This document shows positions 8,872-17,987 of a stretch of DNA of 64,000 nucleotides, in pieces. Each line of letters opens with the position of its first letter. The first letter of the stretch is position 1. Position numbers and translations under genes: made by a program. A model generated the notes under the pieces. That model was given only the letters and a program-made list of their open reading frames with translations, was not told where the DNA came from and ran no database searches. The DNA is from Paenibacillus oralis (GTDB taxonomy: Bacteria > Bacillota > Bacilli > Paenibacillales > Paenibacillaceae): contig NZ_RRCN01000001.1 of the NCBI RefSeq assembly GCF_003863965.1, forward strand, positions 2,996,304 through 3,060,303, given 5' to 3'.

Positions 8872-9731
8872 GTGCCACTGCCATCAAAAAACGCAAACCT
8901 GACGATCCGGGCGTTCTGGCCAAAACTTTGTTTTATATCGTCATGATCATCGGGGCCGTCCTGTCCGTTTTCCCTTTCTACTGGATGTTTGTCGTTGCCA
9001 CCAACGAAAAGGATGCGGCTTTCCACATCCCTCCGCTGCTTACGCCGGGGCTGGAGTTTTTCAACAACTTCGACCGCGTACTGGAGCGGACGGAATTTTT
9101 TCGCGCGATGTTCAACTCGGTTGTCGTCTCGACCGCAGTGACGGTATCCGTCGTCTTTCTGAGCACTTTGGCGGGATATGCTTTTGCTAAATACGAGTTT
9201 CCGCTGAAAAAAACGCTGTTCGTATTCGTCATCGCCACGATGCTTGTTCCCGTGCAGCTCAGCGTGCTGCCGCAGTACGTCATTATGGCCAAGCTGCATT
9301 GGATCGACAGCTACAAAGCGCTGATCGTTCCGGCCATGGTCAACGCCTTCGGGATATTCTGGATGCGGCAATACATCACTTCCGCCGTCCATTCGGAATT
9401 GATCGAAGCGGGGCGGATCGACGGAGGCGGGCATTTCCGCATCTTCTGGAGCATCGCGATGCCGGTCGTCACGCCCGCTATGGCTACGCTGGGGATTTTG
9501 AACTTCATGAACGTGTGGAACGATTTCTTCTGGCCGCTGGTCGTGCTGAAAAACAAAGAAAACTATACGCTCCAGCTGGCGCTGCAGCAGCTCTTTACCA
9601 ACAAGGACGGCCTCGATTTCGGGATGATTATGTCCGCGACCTTTACCGCGACATTGCCGTTATTGATCGTGTTCCTGTTTTTCAGCCGCTGGGTTATCGC
9701 CGGGCTGACCTCGGGGGCGATTAAAAGTTAA
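8868..9731 (+). CDS. Carbohydrate ABC transporter permease, MalG type
   Basis: A 287-aa second permease subunit of the importer. Six membrane segments are predicted, and the EAA loop reads EAGRIDGGGHFRIFWSIAMP at about residues 185-204. Length and motif placement fit the MalG/LacG family. The ATG overlaps the stop of the upstream permease. An 86-bp gap with a strong ribosome binding site separates it from the kinase gene, so one transcript could cover the transporter and regulators. Confidence 0.93.
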   Translation: MSATAIKKRKPDDPGVLAKTLFYIVMIIGAVLSVFPFYWMFVVATNEKDAAFHIPPLLTPGLEFFNNFDRVLERTEFFRAMFNSVVVSTAVTVSVVFLSTLAGYAFAKYEFPLKKTLFVFVIATMLVPVQLSVLPQYVIMAKLHWIDSYKALIVPAMVNAFGIFWMRQYITSAVHSELIEAGRIDGGGHFRIFWSIAMPVVTPAMATLGILNFMNVWNDFFWPLVVLKNKENYTLQLALQQLFTNKDGLDFGMIMSATFTATLPLLIVFLFFSRWVIAGLTSGAIKS

Positions 9732-9817
9732 CATGCCGAGAGTTTGCTAACTTGGCAAGGAATATATAACACGATGAAGAATAATAGAGTAAGGAGAGGC
9801 TTAGGGGGACACCAAAC

Positions 9818-11539
9818 ATGAAGCTTCGTCGAAAAATCTTGCTGGCTATTATTCTTCTTGTGTTTATTCCCGTGATCCTGATGGGCTCCATTTCGTATTA
9901 CAGCTTTTCGAGCACCATGGAGAATAAATCAAGCAATTTTTACTGGGTTTCGCTGCTCGAAACCGACCGCAAATTGAAGTTTGCGCTGAACGAGGTTACG
10001 ACCGTGTCCAATTCGGCGATCGCGCAGCCGGTCATTCAAAAGCTGCTGAAGCAGCCGGATTTTGCCGTAACGTACGAGCAGAAGCAGGATATCAACAATT
10101 TGATCAACCACCCGATGATTACCTCCTTTGGCCTGTATTCGAAAGACAAGCTTAAATATCAATTAAATGAAGCGATGTCCTTTGAAGAGTTAACGAAACA
10201 AAACTGGTATGGGGCGATGGTAGCGGCCGAAGGCCGCCCGGTGTGGGTCGGTCCCGGCGAAAACGGCTCGGCCTCCACGGGGAAGCCGGTTTTGATTCAG
10301 GCGCGTTTGATTAAAGATTACTATTCGCTGGAGGATATCGGCGCGGTCGTGATTTACGTAAAACCCGATATTCTGGATCAGGTATTTTGGGATGCCGCCA
10401 CGTTAAAGCAGGGGGATATTCTGCTCGTCAACAAGCAGGGGAATATCGTCTTTGACAAGTCAGGCGAACATATTGGGGAACAAACGGAGTTTCCTTTTTT
10501 GACCCGGGAGGATTCGGGCGGTAAAGGCTACTATACGGACAAATATCAAGGCGAGAAGTCGCTGATCACTTATTTGCCTTCCCATAACAAGGACTGGTTT
10601 CTGGTGGCGATCACCCCCAGCAAGCTGATCGCGTCGGAATCGCTGTCCATTCGCAATATCGCCATCGTGCTGGTGCTCGTCTCTTTGATTTCCGCGTTTC
10701 TGTTCGACCGCTTTTTCGTCCGCCGGCTCGTCCGCAGCATCATCGGCGCGGTCAACGGGATGAAACGGGTGCAGCAGGGCATCTTTGTGCCGATCACGTC
10801 CAAGGTGAGCACCGGAGATGAAACGGATCTGCTGGTCGACGGGTTCAACCGGATGAGCACGCAAATCAGCGAGCTGATCGATCAGGTACAGACGGAGCAG
10901 GCGAGAAAAAAGGAAGTCGAACTGCAGGCCTTGGTCGCCCAGATTAATCCGCATTTTATTTATAATTCGCTGGAATCGATCAATTCGCTGGCGGTTTTGC
11001 AGGGGAACAGGGATATCAGCAAAATGGTCGTTTCCTTGGGAAAGCTGCTGCGCATCAGCATTAGCGAAAATCAGCAGCTGATCCCGCTTTCGATGGAGAT
11101 GGAGCATGTGCGGCATTATCTGGATATCCAGAAATTCCGTTTTGAGGACAAATTCGCTTATCAAATCGAAATCCCCGAATCGCTGAAATACTATAAAACC
11201 CAGAAGCTGATCGTTCAGCCGATCGTGGAAAATGCGCTGTACCATGCGATTGAGCAGATGGAAGAGAACGGGATCATTTCCATTACCGCCAGGGAAGACG
11301 AGCGGGATATTTTGATCGACGTCATGGACAACGGTCCGGGCTTTGACTCGGATACGCTGATGCATTTATGGAGCAAGGACTGGGGCAACTTGAAAAAATA
11401 CCGGGAAAACGGCGTCGGACTGAAAAACGTCCACGAACGGCTGCGTATCCGGTTTGGCGGTTATTACGGCATCATGATTTGTTCCTCTCCCGGATTCGGA
11501 TCGATTATTCGCATCCGCATTCCGAAGATACTTCCATGA
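9818..11539 (+). CDS. Sensor histidine kinase, YesM type
   Basis: A 573-aa membrane kinase. Transmembrane helices at about residues 7-28 and 277-300 enclose an extracytoplasmic sensor domain of roughly 245 residues. A HAMP domain follows. The phospho-acceptor motif AQINPHFIYNSLESI places the active histidine at residue 379. The HATPase domain has PIVENALYHAI, DNGPGF and GVGLKNVHERL. YesM kinases usually sense carbohydrates together with a cognate ABC importer, and one is encoded immediately upstream. The gene overlaps the upstream end of the following solute-binding-protein frame. Confidence 0.93.
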   Translation: MKLRRKILLAIILLVFIPVILMGSISYYSFSSTMENKSSNFYWVSLLETDRKLKFALNEVTTVSNSAIAQPVIQKLLKQPDFAVTYEQKQDINNLINHPMITSFGLYSKDKLKYQLNEAMSFEELTKQNWYGAMVAAEGRPVWVGPGENGSASTGKPVLIQARLIKDYYSLEDIGAVVIYVKPDILDQVFWDAATLKQGDILLVNKQGNIVFDKSGEHIGEQTEFPFLTREDSGGKGYYTDKYQGEKSLITYLPSHNKDWFLVAITPSKLIASESLSIRNIAIVLVLVSLISAFLFDRFFVRRLVRSIIGAVNGMKRVQQGIFVPITSKVSTGDETDLLVDGFNRMSTQISELIDQVQTEQARKKEVELQALVAQINPHFIYNSLESINSLAVLQGNRDISKMVVSLGKLLRISISENQQLIPLSMEMEHVRHYLDIQKFRFEDKFAYQIEIPESLKYYKTQKLIVQPIVENALYHAIEQMEENGIISITAREDERDILIDVMDNGPGFDSDTLMHLWSKDWGNLKKYRENGVGLKNVHERLRIRFGGYYGIMICSSPGFGSIIRIRIPKILP

Positions 11540-11577
11540 GATTTAGGCGAAAGTCAAACGATGAAGGGGGAGCCGCC

Positions 11578-12942
11578 GTGCGAAGATGGTTTTTGAATTG
11601 GGGTTGGATCGTGGTTTACGGGTTGGTGCTTGCCGGTTCGGTACTGGTGATCGCCGCCGACGGGCATGAGCCGATTGAGGAGAGCCAGGCGGACAAAATT
11701 ACGCTGACGTTCCGCCATTTTTGGATCAAGGAGCATGACCGGCAGATGCTGAGCATCGTCGAGGACGTCGTGAATGAGTTCCAGCAGTCGCATCCGAACG
11801 TCAAGGTGAATTTTGAAGGGATGGATCAGACCGTTCATCGCGAGCAGAAGCTGAAAAGTGAAATGGTGACGGGGACGCCCCCCGATATGTTCGTGTTGTT
11901 TGGCGGCGCCGAAATCGAGCCATACGTCCGCTCCAACCGATTGATGGATTTGACTAAATTCGTTGACGAAAACGGGCTGCAGGGAGAGTTTCAGGATCTG
12001 CATCTGTGGACGTTTAACGATCGCATATACGGGCTGCCGATCGAAGGAAACGCGGAGCCGCTGTATTACAATAAGGAGATTTTCCGCGAACTGCATCTGG
12101 ATCCGCCGCAAACGCTGGACCAGTTGAACCGGGCGGTCCGGGTGATCGCGGCGAGCGGAATTACGCCGTTTGCGCTGGGCAATGAGGAAAGATGGCCGGC
12201 GGCGATTTTTGCCCATTATTTGATGGACCGGTATGCCGGCCCTGAGTTGATCAATGAGCTGGCGCAGGGTGATGAGGACCAAAGCTTTGTTAATCCTGGC
12301 TATGTGCAAGCGTTTACGCATTTGGAGGAATGGATTGATCAAAACGCGTTCAGCATTCCGGCCAACGATATGTCGACCGAAGAGGCCATCGAGCTTTTTA
12401 CCAGCGGGAAAGCGGCCATGTATCTCAACGGGAACTGGGACATCAACCTGTTTCATAACGGGAAGGCCCCGGCCGAATTCCAAAACCAGGTCGGTGTTCT
12501 CCCGTTTCCTGCCTTGACGCAGGACGGGGAGAAATCCATCGCCGGGGGATACACGATCGGCATCGGGTTGTCCTCCAATCTGGATGAAGCCAAGCTGCAG
12601 CCGGCACTGGAACTGCTGCGGGCTTTTTACACGGATGAAGTTCAACGGCGGATCGTATACGAAGCGCTGCGGATTCCGTCGATGAAAATTTCTTACGATG
12701 CGAAAAAAACGGGGCCGGTATTCGCGCAGGTCACCCGATTAATGGAACAGAGCCCGCCGAGTTTTGTGCCTTACGATAATGTCCTCTCTCCGGAGGTCAA
12801 CAAAACGTTCCTGAAGGTGCTGGAGGAAATGATCGACAGGGGAAGCTCTCCGGAAGAGGCGCTGGAGCAAATTGAACAGACTTCGGATCAGTATTGGCGG
12901 CTGCGCAGGAGCTCCGCCCCCGAAGAATCGGCTTGGAGGTGA
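11578..12942 (+). CDS. Membrane-anchored extracellular solute-binding protein
   Basis: A 454-aa family-1 solute-binding protein lying between the kinase and the response regulator. Unlike the lipoprotein at 6444 it has no lipobox. The N-terminus is an uncleaved-looking transmembrane segment (WIVVYGLVLAGSVLVIA, about residues 8-24) followed by the binding domain, with SGKAAMYLNGNWDINLF and AGGYTIGIGLSSN typical of sugar binders. The position suggests a sensory partner of the kinase and not a transport subunit, which is an inference. An ATG at 11536 overlaps the kinase stop but has no ribosome binding site. The GTG at 11578 has AAGGGGGAG in front of it, so I prefer it. Confidence 0.8.
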   Translation: MRRWFLNWGWIVVYGLVLAGSVLVIAADGHEPIEESQADKITLTFRHFWIKEHDRQMLSIVEDVVNEFQQSHPNVKVNFEGMDQTVHREQKLKSEMVTGTPPDMFVLFGGAEIEPYVRSNRLMDLTKFVDENGLQGEFQDLHLWTFNDRIYGLPIEGNAEPLYYNKEIFRELHLDPPQTLDQLNRAVRVIAASGITPFALGNEERWPAAIFAHYLMDRYAGPELINELAQGDEDQSFVNPGYVQAFTHLEEWIDQNAFSIPANDMSTEEAIELFTSGKAAMYLNGNWDINLFHNGKAPAEFQNQVGVLPFPALTQDGEKSIAGGYTIGIGLSSNLDEAKLQPALELLRAFYTDEVQRRIVYEALRIPSMKISYDAKKTGPVFAQVTRLMEQSPPSFVPYDNVLSPEVNKTFLKVLEEMIDRGSSPEEALEQIEQTSDQYWRLRRSSAPEESAWR

Positions 12943-12947
12943 AGCAA

Positions 12948-14552
12948 GTGGAAAGTAAAGCGGAGAAGTACCGGGTTATTTTGGTCGATGATGAACCGGT
13001 CATTTTACGCAGCTTGAAGGTGGCCGTGCCCTGGGAGGAACTGGATCTGGAAATCGTCGGGGAAGCGCGGAACGGGGAAAAAGCGCTGCAGCTCGTCCGG
13101 GAGCTGTCCCCGCACATGATTATCAGCGATATCCGCATGCCGGGCATCGACGGGATCGCCTTGATGAAAAAGGTGCTGGCCGAAAACGCCAAGCGGCTGT
13201 TTATTTTCATCAGCGGGTACGGGGAGTTCGAATATGCCCGCGAGGCGCTGCGGGAAGGGGCCTTCGACTATTTGCTGAAACCGATCGACCACGATGAGCT
13301 GATCGAAATGATCCAGCGGGCGAAAAAAAACCTAGAGAAACAGATGGAGAACGACAAGCTGCTGCATTCCGTCCAGGTTTTGTCGGTGCTCGCGCGCGAG
13401 CGCCTGTTCGCCGAGTTTATCGAAGGCAATCAAGGGCAGAGCCCAATTCAGCATATGCGCTGGCTGGAAAACAGCGAGCTTGCGCAGGACTATTTTATGG
13501 CGGTCATCCAGTTGGACCACTATATGAAATTAAACGAGCAGTGGACTCCGGAAGAGCGGCGGTTGTGGCTGTTTGCGATCCGCAACATTTTGGGGGAATG
13601 GTCGATGGCGAACGGTGCGCTGACGGTATTTCCTTTTCATGGCGGGGAGTGGGTGCTGCTGTTTCCGGGTTCGCTCAGCGCGAAGAAGGAGGAGCTTGGC
13701 AGCGACGTCATCCGTCAAATCAAGATGAACACGAAATTGTCCTGTTCAATCGGGTTCAGCCAACTGGCGGCGGGGATGGAGCAGTTAAGCGAGGCTTACC
13801 AAAGCGCGGCCAAAGCGCTGTACCAGCGGTTTTACAGCGACCGGGAAGGCGTGTTTCTCGATTCCGCCGCGGCCTCCGAGTTGGGGGCGGTTCGGGAAGC
13901 GAAATATCCGAAGCATCTGGAGGCGGCGATGCTGGAGAGCATTCGTACGCTGAACAAGGAGCGGCTGCTCGGCACTTTTGACGAGACGAAGCGGTATATC
14001 GAGGATCAGGCGTTCTCCAAGGAGATGGCCGAGCGGATGATCGTGGAATTGACGGTAGTGCTGTACCGGCAGTTTGAGCATTTGAATCTGTCGATGGAAT
14101 GGCCCTTGGAAGGGATGCTGCAGGAGCTGCACTCTTTGGGCACCCTGCATGAAATGATCGGACTGCTGAAAAGCAATTTCGGCAAGTGGATCACCGACAG
14201 CCGGGAGAACCCGTCCAAGGAAAATATCCAGAATGTGATCGGCAAAACCCAGGAGTACATTTTAGGCAACTACCATAAGGACCTCAGCATCGACGAGGTT
14301 GCCGAGCTGGCCGGCCTCAGCATCAGCCATTTTTGCTTGCTGTTTAAGCAGGTAAGCGGCTATACGTTCCTGGAATACTTGACCCAGTGCCGCATCGAGA
14401 AAGCGAAATTCATCCTCAAGAACAGCCATGTCAAAGTGTACCAGGTCGCGCCGATGGTTGGTTATCAGGACCCGCGCTACTTCACGCAAGTGTTCAAAAA
14501 AGTCACCGGCATGACGCCGACCGAGTTCCGGGAGGCGGACGTAGGGGCTTAG
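12948..14552 (+). CDS. Response regulator with AraC-type DNA-binding domain, YesN type
   Basis: A 534-aa cytosolic regulator. The receiver domain occupies about residues 8-125, with acidic pocket DDE near residue 15 and the phospho-acceptor aspartate at residue 61 in ISDIRMPG. A long middle region follows. The C-terminal 100 residues form two AraC helix-turn-helix motifs (LSIDEVAELAGLSISHFCLLFKQ and VAPMVGYQDPRYFTQVFKK). It should activate the sugar-uptake genes of this locus. The start is a GTG at 12948 with GGAGGTGA upstream. The reading frame is open further back but overlaps the preceding gene without a signal. Confidence 0.93.
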   Translation: MESKAEKYRVILVDDEPVILRSLKVAVPWEELDLEIVGEARNGEKALQLVRELSPHMIISDIRMPGIDGIALMKKVLAENAKRLFIFISGYGEFEYAREALREGAFDYLLKPIDHDELIEMIQRAKKNLEKQMENDKLLHSVQVLSVLARERLFAEFIEGNQGQSPIQHMRWLENSELAQDYFMAVIQLDHYMKLNEQWTPEERRLWLFAIRNILGEWSMANGALTVFPFHGGEWVLLFPGSLSAKKEELGSDVIRQIKMNTKLSCSIGFSQLAAGMEQLSEAYQSAAKALYQRFYSDREGVFLDSAAASELGAVREAKYPKHLEAAMLESIRTLNKERLLGTFDETKRYIEDQAFSKEMAERMIVELTVVLYRQFEHLNLSMEWPLEGMLQELHSLGTLHEMIGLLKSNFGKWITDSRENPSKENIQNVIGKTQEYILGNYHKDLSIDEVAELAGLSISHFCLLFKQVSGYTFLEYLTQCRIEKAKFILKNSHVKVYQVAPMVGYQDPRYFTQVFKKVTGMTPTEFREADVGA

Positions 14553-14637
14553 GGTTTTGAAGGATTAAGGGTAAGGGAGTAGGGGGCCGAGGGCGTGAGG
14601 AGTGAGGGGATAGCCGGCCTCGGCCTCGGCATTGTCA

Positions 14638-14817
14638 TTGGATATATCCAATAGAATTGGAAATTGAATGGCAAATACAGCAGCTTGATTGGATATTTCC
14701 AATAGATGAGGCTCGTCAGGGTGCAGAATGAGCGTTTTGAGCGAATTCTATTGGATATTTTCCAATGAGAGCGCCCGATAGCGCCCGATTTCCGGCAATC
14801 TGTTGGATTTATTCCAA
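14638..14817. repeat. Four-copy intergenic array, family E
   Basis: Four near-perfect palindromes of the form TTGGATATWTCCAA begin at 14638, 14689, 14751 and 14803, so the spacings are 51, 62 and 52 bp. The flanks show orientation: the first two are followed by AATAGA and the third is preceded by TCTA. The DNA between the palindromes is not repeated. The array lies between the response regulator stop and a bidirectional terminator, in a gap with no open frame worth calling. Confidence 0.85.
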
Positions 14818-14863
14818 TGTGAGTGTGAATGCTGCGACCCTAACGCCTGCAATCTACCGTGTG

Positions 14864-14909
14864 AAAAAGGCAACCCTACCTGAATGTGATCAGGATGAGG
14901 CTGCCTTTT
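14864..14909. terminator. Bidirectional intrinsic terminator
   Basis: AAAAGGCAACC and GGCTGCCTTTT form the outer stem of a long hairpin with TCA-rich inner pairing, and T tracts are present on both strands. It separates the plus-strand response regulator from the convergent minus-strand CotH operon. Confidence 0.85.
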
Positions 14910-14974
14910 AACTTTATGGCGTAGGTTTAGCCCATGCCGATATTCTTTAAGTTGCTACGTTGGGCGACGTTTTC

Positions 14975-17269
14975 TCATAGCCGTTTTCTCCGGTAGAAGG
15001 CGATAAATGTGGCGGACAGGATCAGCACCAGCAGAGAAACGCCGGTGAGGATCGCCTCATTTCGGTTGGCGGCTTCGTTCCCGTTTCCGGCCCCTTGGCC
15101 GAAACCGCCCGGGCCGCCGCCCATTGGGCCTCCACCGCCACCGCCCATCGGGCCTCTGCCATCACCCATCGGACCATCGCCGCCCATCGGGCCGCCTCCG
15201 CCGGGAAAGCCGCCCTGGACTTGCCCGCGGTCTCCGGCCAAGTTCCGGCCGCCTTGCTGCTGGTTATCGCCGGCCGCACCATTGCCTTGCTGCGGCGTTC
15301 CATCCTGAGCGCTTTGCGCCGGTTGTCCATCCACTTGTGCATCAGGGGTAGAGTTATCGGCGGATTGCCCGCTCTGCGCACTAGCTACGGCGGCCACGGG
15401 CTCTACGCTTTGCCAGCCCTGAACGGTAGGGCCGTATTTGCCGGTTAGAGCGGCCGCGAACGCGCCGGTTCTACTTTCCTCAACTTGCCCGCTTTGGGTT
15501 TCGCCCTGCTGCTCGCTCTGCTGGTCACCCTGCGCATTTCCGTTGCCCGGCACATTTTGGCCAGCGTCAGGATTACCGCCCGCCTCGGGCATGCCGCCGT
15601 CACCCATAGGGGGCATACCGCCGCCCATGCCGCCCATACCGCCGCCGCTGCCGGAGCCGTCCCCGGACGAGGGGATCGTTCCGTCCAGTTGCTGCGAGAT
15701 GTTCTCTACTTGACTGGCGTTTGTGGCAATTAATTGCGTGACCGCTTGTTCAAATTCTTCATACGTGTAGAACGCCGTAGGATCAGCTTTGACATATGGC
15801 GCAATCATCTCGGACAGTGCCGTTACGCGTTGGCTAAACGCCTCGTTGGCCAAAAAGCCGTCCACCGCCTGCTGAAGTATTTCATGGTAATAGGCCTTAT
15901 ACTCATCAACTGCCAGGAGTTTCGCTAACAGGGGCCGTTCGGAAACGGCGCCTTGGGTCGGCTCATCGATCAGCAGGCTGCTGCTGTTTCGGCCATTGCC
16001 CGCCTCTGCTTGGGCTGGTTTGCCTCCCTCGGTGGCCGTGCCCCCGGCCTCGCCCTCTGCGCCCGCTGGAGCATTTGCCGCGCCATCCGTGCCCGCCGAC
16101 GTATTCGCCGCGCCGTCCGTTCCCACCGACGTATTCGCCTCACCATCCTCGCCCGCCGGCGCATTCGCCTCACCATCCTCGCCCGCCGGCGCATTTGCCG
16201 CGCCGTCCGTACCCGCCGGCGCATTCGCCGCGCCGGCCGGCGTATTCGCCCCGCCATCCCCGCCGGCCGCTCTGCCGCCAGGGCGGCCCATGCCGCCGCC
16301 CATGCCTCCAAACGCCATGTTATAATCCCAAGGCAGAACGGAGAAGACGCCGTCATCTTCGTACAAGTAATAGTTTTGCTTGTTGCCGCCGATGTAGCTG
16401 TCCATATTGTTCGTCAGCACATTCAATGCGATGTAGCCCAAAGCTTCCTGCACATCGATGTATTTTTCGTAATCGCTGCCGTTGTTCAGCTCATCCAGCA
16501 TTTTGATCAGAATGTCGCCATTCGTCGTTTTCGACTTCCGCTCAAGCCCGGTGTAGGCGTCCGGATCGTCGCCGAGCCACAGCAGATCGCTGCCGCTGCC
16601 GGTCATTACCCCTTTATACAGGGCGCCGTAAGAATTCCCGAAATTCCGCTCGAGATAAGCGTCGCCGACCTGCTCCACAGCCAGGTAAAATCCCCACAGC
16701 TCGCCGTTGATATAGATGTTCACGAACGAATGCTTCGGCGTCGGCAGCCCCATCTCCTCGGCCAGCTCATAGGTCAGAAACTCCCGCATATAAGAAACGT
16801 CGCTGTAGTTGTTGTTCAGATTGATTTTTTGAATGCCGTCCAGCGTTTGATTGACATATTCGTCAAAAGAAAGCTTAAAGCTGTACCGGTCGGAATCGTC
16901 CATTTGCACGACGCTGCGCAAGCTAAGATTGCCTTTGGTGCGGATGCCGATGTTATCGAAATGCAGCCCGTTGTAGTCCACGGAAGCCGCCTTGAACTCT
17001 TCGGCGCTGGCGTTGTCCAGCATATCCTGAAAATCGTCCTCATCGATCGTGATCTTCACATCGACGACCTTGTCTTTCGGAAACACTTCTTCATCCAGCT
17101 TCTGCTCCTCCGCCGAGACCGCCGTCTTCCCGCCATCGGTTTGACCGCCGGAACCGCTCGCGAATACACCGGCGTTGTAAACGGCCTCGCCCGCGATCAG
17201 GCCGAAGAACAGAAGTGCGGCGCCGATCCAGGCTAGAAGCCGGGTCCCTTTGCGCTTCATCTTCTTCAC
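14975..17269 (-). CDS. CotH kinase family protein with repeat and Gly-rich tail
   Basis: A 764-aa membrane protein. A signal or anchor segment is at about residues 10-32. The CotH kinase domain spans about 50-330, including TKGNLSLRS, NNMDSYIGGNKQNYYLYED and PWDYNMAFGG, where the aspartates match the metal-binding and catalytic residues of this atypical protein-kinase family. Residues about 340-404 are ten-residue repeats (ANAPAGTDGA type). A second globular piece is followed by a Gly/Met/Pro-rich tail and a C-terminal transmembrane helix. Classical CotH phosphorylates spore coat proteins. The operon partners (VTC and DUF4956) suggest a cell-surface role linked to phosphate or polyphosphate here. 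It is much longer than CotH of Bacillus subtilis. Confidence 0.88.
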   Translation of the reverse strand: MKKMKRKGTRLLAWIGAALLFFGLIAGEAVYNAGVFASGSGGQTDGGKTAVSAEEQKLDEEVFPKDKVVDVKITIDEDDFQDMLDNASAEEFKAASVDYNGLHFDNIGIRTKGNLSLRSVVQMDDSDRYSFKLSFDEYVNQTLDGIQKINLNNNYSDVSYMREFLTYELAEEMGLPTPKHSFVNIYINGELWGFYLAVEQVGDAYLERNFGNSYGALYKGVMTGSGSDLLWLGDDPDAYTGLERKSKTTNGDILIKMLDELNNGSDYEKYIDVQEALGYIALNVLTNNMDSYIGGNKQNYYLYEDDGVFSVLPWDYNMAFGGMGGGMGRPGGRAAGGDGGANTPAGAANAPAGTDGAANAPAGEDGEANAPAGEDGEANTSVGTDGAANTSAGTDGAANAPAGAEGEAGGTATEGGKPAQAEAGNGRNSSSLLIDEPTQGAVSERPLLAKLLAVDEYKAYYHEILQQAVDGFLANEAFSQRVTALSEMIAPYVKADPTAFYTYEEFEQAVTQLIATNASQVENISQQLDGTIPSSGDGSGSGGGMGGMGGGMPPMGDGGMPEAGGNPDAGQNVPGNGNAQGDQQSEQQGETQSGQVEESRTGAFAAALTGKYGPTVQGWQSVEPVAAVASAQSGQSADNSTPDAQVDGQPAQSAQDGTPQQGNGAAGDNQQQGGRNLAGDRGQVQGGFPGGGGPMGGDGPMGDGRGPMGGGGGGPMGGGPGGFGQGAGNGNEAANRNEAILTGVSLLVLILSATFIAFYRRKRL
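16052..16250 (-). repeat. 30-bp tandem repeats inside the CotH-family gene
   Basis: About six tandem 30-bp units encode decapeptides of the pattern ANAPAG(T/E)DG(A/E), with ANTSVGTDGA and ANTSAGTDGA variants. The repeat is in frame and probably varies in copy number by slippage. It forms a flexible linker between the kinase domain and the distal part of the protein. Confidence 0.85.
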
Positions 17270-17282
17270 CTCCGCTTTCCGC

Positions 17283-17984
17283 CTACGCCACGTAGTCGCC
17301 GTTATAGCTGATTAAGACGGCATTTTTGACCCCGCCAAGCTCGGAAATCCGGTTGACGAACTTCCCTTCCTGGTCGCGCAGACGCACCTCCAGCGTCATT
17401 TCGATGTTGCCGGGAGTCACGGTTTTTTGCTTCACATTGTACCGCTTCACCAGATCGCCCATCTGTGTATGAAGGAGTTGCTCGCTTTCGTCGTTTTCGC
17501 AATTGACGACCAGCAAATACGGTGTTTCCAGCGAACTGCTCTTGATAAACAGGAACAGGATTAAGCCGACGATCGCCGAACCGAGCGCGGCCAGCGTGTA
17601 AAAGCCCGCCCCGGCGACGATCCCGGCCGCAGCGGCCCAGAACAGGAAAATCAGATCGGTCGGGTCCTTGATCGGGGTTCTGAAACGAACGATCGACAGC
17701 GCGCCGACCATCCCGAGAGACAGCACCAGGTTGGAGTTGACGGCGATGATCACCATCGCGGTCACCATCGTCATGCCGATGAGCGAGACGTTAAAGCTTT
17801 TCGAGTACAGCACCCCGCTGAATACCCGCCTGTACAAAATGTAAATGAACAAGCCGATCAGGAATGAAACGCCCAGCGTAATGATGATTTTGGAGATGCT
17901 GATGTCCGAAGCAAAGTTGTCCAAAATCGAATTTTTAATGATGTCGCTAAAATTGGTTGTATCCGTATTGTTTGTCGTATTCAT
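17283..17984 (-). CDS. DUF4956 domain membrane protein
   Basis: A 233-aa integral membrane protein with about four hydrophobic segments between residues 30 and 150 and a cytosolic C-terminal domain of about 80 residues. The phrase LSLGMVGALSIVRFRTPIKDPTDLIFLFWA is the hallmark of DUF4956. Its biochemical role is not established. It regularly accompanies VTC-domain polyphosphate polymerases and CotH proteins, as it does here, with a 3-bp gap to the VTC gene and 13 bp to CotH, so the three are one operon. Confidence 0.88.
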   Translation of the reverse strand: MNTTNNTDTTNFSDIIKNSILDNFASDISISKIIITLGVSFLIGLFIYILYRRVFSGVLYSKSFNVSLIGMTMVTAMVIIAVNSNLVLSLGMVGALSIVRFRTPIKDPTDLIFLFWAAAAGIVAGAGFYTLAALGSAIVGLILFLFIKSSSLETPYLLVVNCENDESEQLLHTQMGDLVKRYNVKQKTVTPGNIEMTLEVRLRDQEGKFVNRISELGGVKNAVLISYNGDYVA

Positions 17985-17987
17985 AAA

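Noticed and set aside
8523..9434. A 303-codon minus-strand frame opposite the sugar permeases
   Set aside because: It is rich in Asp, Arg, His and Gln with no hydrophobic core. The plus-strand frames have EAA motifs and overlap by ATGA.
15953..17236. A 427-codon frame on the plus strand opposite the CotH-family gene
   Set aside because: It is an Arg/Ala/Ile-rich antisense shadow of a GC-rich repeat gene. The minus-strand frame has clear CotH motifs, a signal peptide and a ribosome binding site.
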